Assembly: GCA_020722765.1 (NCBI GenBank)
Contig: DYKD01000028.1
Location: 1-34,159 of the forward strand
Reading direction: 5' to 3'
Length of the DNA stretch: 34,159 bases
DNA from: Brevinema andersonii
GTDB taxonomy: Bacteria; Spirochaetota; DYKD01
Shown: in pieces, positions 26,169-32,562 of the stretch
Layout of the letters: every line of letters starts with the position of its first letter
Numbering within the stretch: position 1 is the first letter of the stretch
Notes under the pieces: generated by a model
Seen by the model: only the letters and a program-made list of their open reading frames with translations
Told to the model about the DNA's origin: nothing
Databases searched by the model: none
Translations under genes and position numbers: made by a program

Positions 26169-28159
26169 AACAACGCCTCGCTCTTCAAAGTGATGAAATA
26201 TCTTTCTGAGAAGGATTTCTCAGCATTCATGAAAAATGGCCAATTGCCATCAAGCTCTGAATTCAAGGAATAATTGAAACCCGAAAGGAGGTCCTTGTCG
26301 TTTTCAGGGACAAGTCCAGCGCCCAGATAAACCATGAATCCGCTGCCGTTATCCCATTTCATTCCTATATGAGGATTGATAAAAAACGCCCTGTACGTTA
26401 CATAACTATCTTCAGTGAGAAAAGCAGCAAGATCATAACTCTTAAAGCGGAGACCGCAAGAAAGGGAAAAGTTCTTAGGAAGAGCCATCTCCAGAACACC
26501 TTTGGCCATAAGGGTCTGGTTGTACCAGTTTTTTCCTATACCAAAATAGATGTCTTTCATTGAGTAACCACTATAAGTAAAATCACTTTTCACCTTGAGA
26601 CTAGGACCAAATCTAAACTGGAAAAGCTCAGTGAACATGACATAAGAATCACATCCTGGTAGAGATCTTCCAACAAATTCATAACTATCAAAAGGGACAG
26701 AATAGTCGTATGCGTTGGCTCTTTTGTCATTCACGATATATTCCATCCTGGTGGAAGACTCCACTTTCCCAGTCCTGATCCGCGCGGTCAGCATGAGATC
26801 CAATGATGAAGGTTTGATATCTTTTACGCTTTCCTCCTGGAAAACCAAGGAATCTGAAACCATCTTGAGCTCTGCCTGAACTCGTCTTGTGGGATCGAAC
26901 CTGAACCCGACACCAAGCTCGCTTCCCTGGAATCCACCTTCATAGAAAGAACGGTACTTGTCATATTTTGTCCCGTCATTTGAAAAATTCAACGGAAGAT
27001 CATATCCGTCACTTTGGAGTGTACGCGCAAAAAATCCACCCTCTTTTTTCTTGGAAAGGAATTCAAACGAAAGAAGTGATTTCTCAGAAAACCTGATTCG
27101 CATCTCTGCACCTAACCTACGAAGCGTATACGCCGCGCCTTCACTTACAAACGAGGTTGAATCAATCTGGTACTTCCCTGCACTATCCTTATAACTGAAC
27201 CAGCCAGAGACATCAGGATTGGGATACTCATTCCAGTCATACTTTCCCCTCTCCATAAGAAGAAGGGCTTTCAACTGCACTGGTCCAAAAACTTTTCCTG
27301 CAGAGAATGCGCTCACATCAAAGTTATCAAACAGAGGTCGCATGTAGAGGGCTTCTGCATCAATGAAATGAAGTTTAAGCTTACCGGAAATACCACGATA
27401 ATTCAATCCTATTTTTGTCTCATCCTTCTTATCGGCCGTCATTGGAAAAAGCGGATCAAACAAGCCAACCCCTGAGGTGAAAGTGTAACGTCCCAAAGTC
27501 CTGTTGAAATCCTGCTGTATCATGACATTATCATTGTTGAAAACCTGCAAATCAAGGAAAACCGCTTTTAAGATCAAAGATGACTTCCAGAAAAAAGGTG
27601 TGACTTCCACAGGATATCTGACCAGAAAAGATGTTGTCAATAAGGCCTTCTCATTCACTTTGAGCCTGGGATTGAGCTGGACAATATGCCTATTTTCAAG
27701 CAATGAATTCCGATTCCCGTCAAAGGCAGGAACCAAGACTGAACTGTATCTTCCTTCCAATGAGATTTTTCCATTCCCTTTCAGGTTGGCAGTATGCACA
27801 AAGTCAGAAGTGAACCCTTCACCACCTGAAAGGTGCAACTTCCCATCTTTATATTCAACTGTAAAAGAGAGATTCGATTCAGGCAACCAAGTTTCCCCAT
27901 CAACTACAATCTTATACTCATAGGCACCTGGTCCAAGTTCAAGTGACGTTTGCCAGACACCCATCTCGTCCTTCTGGAATGGAAGTTCATCCTTGTTCCA
28001 ATTATTAAATGAACCAGCAAGGGAAACACTCTGTGCTGCAGTGTGCTCGACAGTGAATCGGATTTTCCCGGAGTCAAGCAATTCAAGCGGAAAGTGAGTC
28101 ACTGTTGCAAAAAGAGTGTGAGCAAGAAAAAATAATATGACAAGAAAGAAACGCATCAT
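26165..28159 (-). CDS. CBM48 - outer-membrane beta-barrel fusion protein
   Basis: This 664-residue protein has a signal peptide (residues 1-18 or so; an alternative ATG is three bases downstream). An N-terminal CBM48 module (about 28-105) shows SVSLAGSFNNWNKDELPFQK, GVWQTSLELGPGAYEYKIVV and DGETWLPESN. The remainder (about 125-664) is strand-rich with alternating aromatic residues and ends FITLKSEALF, so it is probably an outer-membrane barrel. A glycogen-binding module at the N-terminus of a barrel is unusual. It would place a starch-binding patch next to a pore, although the side of the membrane it faces is not determined. It is paralogous to the next gene, which lacks the CBM. The start shares a base with the upstream stop (TGATG). 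Confidence 0.78.
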   Translation of the reverse strand: MMRFFLVILFFLAHTLFATVTHFPLELLDSGKIRFTVEHTAAQSVSLAGSFNNWNKDELPFQKDEMGVWQTSLELGPGAYEYKIVVDGETWLPESNLSFTVEYKDGKLHLSGGEGFTSDFVHTANLKGNGKISLEGRYSSVLVPAFDGNRNSLLENRHIVQLNPRLKVNEKALLTTSFLVRYPVEVTPFFWKSSLILKAVFLDLQVFNNDNVMIQQDFNRTLGRYTFTSGVGLFDPLFPMTADKKDETKIGLNYRGISGKLKLHFIDAEALYMRPLFDNFDVSAFSAGKVFGPVQLKALLLMERGKYDWNEYPNPDVSGWFSYKDSAGKYQIDSTSFVSEGAAYTLRRLGAEMRIRFSEKSLLSFEFLSKKKEGGFFARTLQSDGYDLPLNFSNDGTKYDKYRSFYEGGFQGSELGVGFRFDPTRRVQAELKMVSDSLVFQEESVKDIKPSSLDLMLTARIRTGKVESSTRMEYIVNDKRANAYDYSVPFDSYEFVGRSLPGCDSYVMFTELFQFRFGPSLKVKSDFTYSGYSMKDIYFGIGKNWYNQTLMAKGVLEMALPKNFSLSCGLRFKSYDLAAFLTEDSYVTYRAFFINPHIGMKWDNGSGFMVYLGAGLVPENDKDLLSGFNYSLNSELDGNWPFFMNAEKSFSERYFITLKSEALF

Positions 28160-29655
28160 CAGAACCCTACCCTAACGTACATGTGGAACTTTTCCGCCAT
28201 TGCATAATCAGAATCAATGAAACTACCACCATTCACAAGACCATAATTGACAAAATCAGGATTGCCATATTCAAAATAGGCATCAACACCATCTCCAAAG
28301 CGATACTGTAACTGTGACCAGAATGTCTGTCTCGCCCTATATCCTTCATCCACAACCAATATCCTATTCAGGCTTTTCAACCTTGATGTGATGTTGATGG
28401 AGAACTCGGCTCCAAAAACATCCTTCTTATACTCGGTCTGCAGGTTCATAGCTTTGTATTGGAGCTTTACATAAGCAGTCTTGTTATGCATCTCCACTTC
28501 GAAGAAAAGATGCTTCCATGAATCGTCCTGTACGGGAACAAATTTCGTAGCCCCATCCAACAGAATCACTTCAATCTGATCAGAATTGTAAAGATGGGTA
28601 TTCTGGAAATAGGTCTTGAAATTGAAATCATGGATAAATTCCACATACATCTCGAAATAATCGTAACTCTGTGAATACGGATCATTCTGTTTCCAATAGG
28701 CATCCCTGTCATAAGTGAAAGTGACAGCACGGTTAGGCAAGAGATATTTAGCCTCAACAAAGTAACCTTTCTGGTCAAACCGCCTATATTCATCAAAATC
28801 TTTTGACAAGTAGGCTCTGAAGTCCTCAGAAACATCACGATAAGATCCGATAAGATTCACACTTCCGATTGGCAAACCCATCCTGTTAAAATTGAAATTC
28901 CTGCGGAGTTCAGCTTTCCATGAGAACGTCTCATCATTCAAACTTGTGTCAGATGGAGTGGAACTCCTTGCAGCTTCTACAGTCAGATACGTGCGCATGA
29001 AGTCGAAAGAAAGATCAGACGCATAGACGAGATTATAATTATCATCACCACCAGGCCAAGTCTTGAAAGTACCAGTCGCTCCGAGAGACAGCATCTCTGG
29101 AATCACATTCTTATAAATACGTCCACCAAGCGCATGGATATCATTCCTGTACATGTAACCCTGGAAAAGTTTCAACCACAGGCCTTTTGCAAGAGACCCG
29201 GACTCAAATACAAATCCTGCTGAATGGGATGAATCCGTATTCCAATCGTAATCCCATTTGTCCTTGTCGTTGTTACCAAGATAGAAGAGCGGATCTCCCA
29301 GCCAGAAACGTGTCTGTTTCATAAAAAGATATATGTCTGCCTTTTTCTCAACATTCATCCTAACATGGGATTCACCCAAGAGGAAAAGCTGATACTTTGA
29401 GGAAAGTGATCCCTCATAAACAGACTTGTCCAGATTCCCATATCCTTTTGAATACACCTCGAACTGATGGAAAGGATTGGAAAAGAGCCTCAACTCCACA
29501 CGTGTCCAGGGATAGTCCAGTTTCCATTCATATTCACCCTGCTTGTTGAGATCCAAGGAAGTTTCAAACGCACCATTGACGTAGGTTTCAGCAAAAAGCG
29601 GTAACGCAAAGAGAAAAGCCATCACCAGAATGTTGTTTCTTATGGTTTTCAACAT
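28159..29655 (-). CDS. putative outer-membrane beta-barrel protein
   Basis: This 498-residue protein has a signal peptide ending near ALPLFAE. It is tyrosine-, phenylalanine- and tryptophan-rich with amphipathic alternation throughout, and it ends in KFHMYVRVGF with a terminal Phe. No CBM or catalytic motif is visible. Its last region (AYFEYGNPDF) loosely resembles the C-terminal strands of the two following barrels, so a distant common origin is possible. AGGA lies 5 bases before the ATG, and 7 bases separate it from the preceding TAG stop. A porin-like passage for oligosaccharides is a contextual guess; I do not recognise the family. Confidence 0.68.
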   Translation of the reverse strand: MLKTIRNNILVMAFLFALPLFAETYVNGAFETSLDLNKQGEYEWKLDYPWTRVELRLFSNPFHQFEVYSKGYGNLDKSVYEGSLSSKYQLFLLGESHVRMNVEKKADIYLFMKQTRFWLGDPLFYLGNNDKDKWDYDWNTDSSHSAGFVFESGSLAKGLWLKLFQGYMYRNDIHALGGRIYKNVIPEMLSLGATGTFKTWPGGDDNYNLVYASDLSFDFMRTYLTVEAARSSTPSDTSLNDETFSWKAELRRNFNFNRMGLPIGSVNLIGSYRDVSEDFRAYLSKDFDEYRRFDQKGYFVEAKYLLPNRAVTFTYDRDAYWKQNDPYSQSYDYFEMYVEFIHDFNFKTYFQNTHLYNSDQIEVILLDGATKFVPVQDDSWKHLFFEVEMHNKTAYVKLQYKAMNLQTEYKKDVFGAEFSINITSRLKSLNRILVVDEGYRARQTFWSQLQYRFGDGVDAYFEYGNPDFVNYGLVNGGSFIDSDYAMAEKFHMYVRVGF

Positions 29656-29662
29656 GATCTTC

Positions 29663-30511
29663 CTAATACCTGAACGTCAAATCAATCTGATAGAGGTTTC
29701 CAAGCTGCGGATGAGCCTGCAAGCCTGCATCCAATTCAAAATAGGCTAGTGACAAGCCTGCACCCAGACTCAAACGGAGATTCTCATCAAGACCGGCACG
29801 GATACAGACAACATCATAAAAGACTGAATCCACTCCCAAACGTAATCCTGGAACAGCCTCAGAACTAAAAATAATTTCAGAGAGGAGAGTCAAGCTTTTC
29901 AAAGGGACAAACCCGAATCCCAAGTTGAATTTCCTGTCATCCGAAAGGACAGCTGAATCGAGCTTATGTGATAGTCGGGAATTATTCAACGAATGCGCTA
30001 CAAAAGCTACATAGAATTTTTCGAGCGGGAAAAAGGAGACTCCCCCATCAATTTCCAGAGAACCTATGTCACTTTGATATGAAGACGATTCTGTTGCTGG
30101 AAATTGGACAGACCTGACCAAATAATGTCCGGCCATGCCTACAGAAATGAATTCATTGAATTTGAAGGAACTCCCCACAGAAAAAGTCATATCCTGAAAA
30201 AGCGAAGCAGCCTTCAACAGTTGGAATCCTCCCGCAACCGCTACGGGACCAATGGGGAATACCAACACAGAACGCCCCTGATAAAAACCATCAATTGAAT
30301 AAAGAGGAACGTATGCTAGCAGGAGGGACCGCTTTCCTGTCGTACTTAACATGGCAGGATTGTTGACAAGGGAATTGGGATCATCCATGGAAACTGAACC
30401 TATACCTGCTGTTGCAAGTGTTTTTGATCCCTGACTGATTTGAGCAGAAACTAGATTTGGAAATACAAAGGCAAATAACAGACATAGACTTATCAGTTTC
30501 ATGACCATCAT
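29663..30511 (-). CDS. PorV/UPF0164-like outer-membrane beta-barrel protein
   Basis: The start is set at the ATG at 30511, which overlaps the previous stop (ATGA); further in-frame ATGs are at 30508 and 30502. The frame stays open to 30601, but those 30 cysteine-rich residues overlap the coding end of the preceding gene and do not look like a leader. The 282-residue product has the signal peptide MKLISLCLLFAFVFPNLVSA. Its mature start, SKTLATAGIGSVSMDDPNSL then NNPAML, is typical of the PorV-like group. It ends in YQIDLTFRY. Its partner upstream encodes a FlgD-tailed secreted protein, matching the pairing of PorV-type shuttles with tail-bearing cargo. Confidence 0.74.
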   Translation of the reverse strand: MMVMKLISLCLLFAFVFPNLVSAQISQGSKTLATAGIGSVSMDDPNSLVNNPAMLSTTGKRSLLLAYVPLYSIDGFYQGRSVLVFPIGPVAVAGGFQLLKAASLFQDMTFSVGSSFKFNEFISVGMAGHYLVRSVQFPATESSSYQSDIGSLEIDGGVSFFPLEKFYVAFVAHSLNNSRLSHKLDSAVLSDDRKFNLGFGFVPLKSLTLLSEIIFSSEAVPGLRLGVDSVFYDVVCIRAGLDENLRLSLGAGLSLAYFELDAGLQAHPQLGNLYQIDLTFRY

Positions 30512-31635
30512 CTCACCAGATAAACAGGTATTTTTCTTACAACTTTCACGCCCGACTCCCTGGCAGCAACCCTGACAAGATATGGACCTGCAGGCTGCCA
30601 TTTGCCAGCATCATCACGTCCATCCCAAAAGAAGGACTGTTCACCAGATGTGAGCGGAATCTCCTCCTGGATTTTCTTAACCTCTTTCCCATCCAGACTG
30701 AATACAGTGCATTCTACTTTCGCATTTTTTGAAAGGGAAAAAGAAAACTCAGTCTGGTCATGTATTCCGTCATTGTCCGGTGAAAAAGCTTTAGGAACGG
30801 CCTCCAGCCCAATGATACCTAACTCCTGATATTTCAAAGCTGTTGTATTGACTGCTACAGTCGTCGCGTCCTTGACACTCACACCCAAATCAGGGATGCC
30901 ATCACCATTCGAATCAAGCTTGATTTTCAAATAATTGTCGATTTCCACAGTTTCAGACACATCCGCTGAAAGGGATTCTGTTGTATCAGGAGCCGCATCC
31001 GGTGAGGATGTATTGTCTCCACCAGTAATGAGACAACTCAGTTTCAGCTCCGTATTTGTCTTAACTCCATAATCTCCCAAGCCATACAGGACTTTCCAAG
31101 GAATGCGCGCTTCCATGCCACCACGCACAGTCCCATAAAATGATGCTTTCGCTTCAATCTCACCCGTCTTCTCCACATCTGAAGATGTCCCTTGGATATA
31201 CCAAAACTGTGGTTGTGTGTTGTTATCCATTCCAGCAAGGAAAAAATCCGGAGCCATCCCCACAAAAGACAATTTACGTTTCCATGCGGGTAGCGTGGAA
31301 ACACTGGATGCCCCCACTCCCCGTCCTGTATCAATATAAAGGATGACAGAATTATTGGCACAAGCCGCTTCGACAGACAGATACAGATTCAAGCTATCCC
31401 ATGTCACCTTGATTCGCGACACATCATTCCCAGAACCCCAGGCAGAATCGTTATCCTGTTCGTAAAAAAAACCTGACAATTCAGGAGAGAGAAGAATCTG
31501 GTCTGTTTCCATATTGAAGTCAGATGTACTCCCATCAATGATGATCTGCCCTGATTTGCTTGCAGATGTGTTGGAAAAAAGAAGATCCCCAGAAAAAAGC
31601 AGGGTTATGACAAGAAAAAAAGGGAAGAACTTCAT
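30508..31635 (-). CDS. secreted DOMON-like protein with FlgD/type-IX-like C-terminal module
   Basis: This 375-residue protein has a signal peptide (to about residue 24). Residues about 27-225 resemble the glucodextranase-C/DOMON domain: IIIDGSTSDFN near the start, WGSGNDVSRIKVTWDSLNLY, and SVILYIDTGRG. These are similar in style to the repeated domains of the giant amylase. A DSNGDGIPDLG calcium-loop-like motif follows near residue 245. The last 90 residues (FSPDNDGIHDQTEFSFSL, FFWDGRDDAGKWQPAGPYLV) form a FlgD Ig-like/gliding-motility-type tail. Its start overlaps the trmB stop (ATGA), making it the first structural gene of the operon. A surface alpha-glucan-binding protein displayed through the adjacent PorV-like barrel is the likeliest role. 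Confidence 0.77.
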   Translation of the reverse strand: MKFFPFFLVITLLFSGDLLFSNTSASKSGQIIIDGSTSDFNMETDQILLSPELSGFFYEQDNDSAWGSGNDVSRIKVTWDSLNLYLSVEAACANNSVILYIDTGRGVGASSVSTLPAWKRKLSFVGMAPDFFLAGMDNNTQPQFWYIQGTSSDVEKTGEIEAKASFYGTVRGGMEARIPWKVLYGLGDYGVKTNTELKLSCLITGGDNTSSPDAAPDTTESLSADVSETVEIDNYLKIKLDSNGDGIPDLGVSVKDATTVAVNTTALKYQELGIIGLEAVPKAFSPDNDGIHDQTEFSFSLSKNAKVECTVFSLDGKEVKKIQEEIPLTSGEQSFFWDGRDDAGKWQPAGPYLVRVAARESGVKVVRKIPVYLVR

Positions 31636-32480
31636 TTTGTTTTTTTCCTTCCAGCATCCGTATTTGACTTCATGGCTTGTAAAAACATCTTCCGTACATT
31701 CCGATGGTCTTCAAATATCCTGTCTTCAGGAAGTTCCTGGACATTCAACCTTTTCTTCAGACTAAGTATATAGATATCGTGAGCAATGTGTTCATAAGCA
31801 ATACTTACAAGCAACGGATTTTTTGTCCATAGCGTCCTATACAGGATCTCATTCTTGTCACTCTGTACCAATACAGTCTCCAGATGGTCAGCCACAACAA
31901 TCAAACGCCTATGTGTCCAACCTGCCTGGATCTTTCCTTCATCCAAACCATAACTGTGGATTTCACAATTGTCCAGTGGAATCTGACCAAAGGAAAAAAT
32001 TCTTATCTGGACTTTTCTTTTGATTGCAGCTCCCAGCTCATCCTGAAATTCTCTTATCTCCTGCCATCCACCGGAAATGAAAATCTCTTTCTTGGATTCA
32101 CGAACAAGATGTCTGATCTTTTCCAAGGTATCCTTATAGGAAGTGATTCCAACAAAATGGTCTTCCACTTCAGGATGAACGATAAGACTTGCCGCTGATT
32201 CTTCAATTTTTGAGATCGATGCCTCCATCCCTTTCCTGAAGTTCGAAAGGAAGATGGTCAGTTTCTCAGGCACATACTTCTTTACTTTACCGTCCATGAC
32301 TTCATAGATGGCTTTCCGCTCAAGCAATTTATCCAATACCTGATAGACTGAAGCCCTCTGAATTCTGGTCGCTTTTCCTATCTCATACCCTGTCATAATC
32401 CCATGTGTGAGCAAAGAGACATAGACACGGGCTTCATTTGCCGTGAAACCAACATCTTGAAGGTAGGAAGCTATATTCAT
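31632..32480 (-). CDS. TrmB-family sugar-responsive transcriptional regulator
   Basis: This 282-residue protein begins with an N-terminal winged helix (residues about 1-75): GFTANEARVYVSLLTHG, then TGYEIGKATRIQRASVYQVL and DKLLERKAIYEV. A short helical linker leads to a C-terminal phospholipase-D-like/TrmB ligand region (about 110-240, with KKEIFISGGW and THRRLIVVADHLETVLVQSD). TrmB proteins bind maltodextrins or related sugars and repress or activate sugar uptake genes. The ATG at 32480 has AAAGGA about 8 bases upstream; a TTG one codon earlier is also possible. It overlaps the next gene (ATGA). A palindrome spanning its own promoter suggests autoregulation together with the whole downstream operon. 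Confidence 0.9.
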   Translation of the reverse strand: MNIASYLQDVGFTANEARVYVSLLTHGIMTGYEIGKATRIQRASVYQVLDKLLERKAIYEVMDGKVKKYVPEKLTIFLSNFRKGMEASISKIEESAASLIVHPEVEDHFVGITSYKDTLEKIRHLVRESKKEIFISGGWQEIREFQDELGAAIKRKVQIRIFSFGQIPLDNCEIHSYGLDEGKIQAGWTHRRLIVVADHLETVLVQSDKNEILYRTLWTKNPLLVSIAYEHIAHDIYILSLKKRLNVQELPEDRIFEDHRNVRKMFLQAMKSNTDAGRKKTK

Positions 32481-32491
32481 CAAAAAAATCC

Positions 32492-32521
32492 TTTAAGTAG
32501 TTACATTTGATACTACTAAAA
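32492..32521. promoter_or_regulatory. candidate operator palindrome in front of trmB
   Basis: AGTAGT (32496-32501) and ACTACT (32512-32517) are perfect inverted arms separated by 10 bases. The symmetry extends outward as TTT/AAA and inward as CA/TG, giving 11 of 15 matching pairs about a centre between 32506 and 32507. The element overlaps the downstream half of the predicted -10 and the first transcribed bases, where a repressor would block initiation. TrmB is the natural candidate ligand, but the half-site does not match any archaeal TrmB operator I can recall with confidence. Confidence 0.5.
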
Positions 32522-32545
32522 TAATCAAAAAAAGATAGAAGTCAA
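32518..32545 (-). promoter_or_regulatory. predicted sigma-70-type promoter of the trmB operon
   Basis: On the minus strand TTGACT (32545-32540) matches five of six bases of the -35 consensus. TATTTT (32523-32518), 16 bases downstream, matches four of six of the -10. It lies in the only sizeable gap at the head of the chain, between the pullulanase stop and trmB. No comparable promoter was found inside the operon. Confidence 0.5.
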
Positions 32546-32562
32546 GTGAAAACGTAAAAAAT

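Noticed and set aside
24549-29655. SusC/TonB-dependent receptor identity for the large barrels
   Set aside because: The proteins are 498-664 residues, without a visible plug domain or TonB box; SusC-type receptors are about 1,000 residues.
30512-30601. Cysteine-rich N-terminal extension of the PorV-like gene
   Set aside because: It overlaps the preceding gene's FlgD-like tail in another frame and would hide the signal peptide; the ATGA overlap start is more credible.
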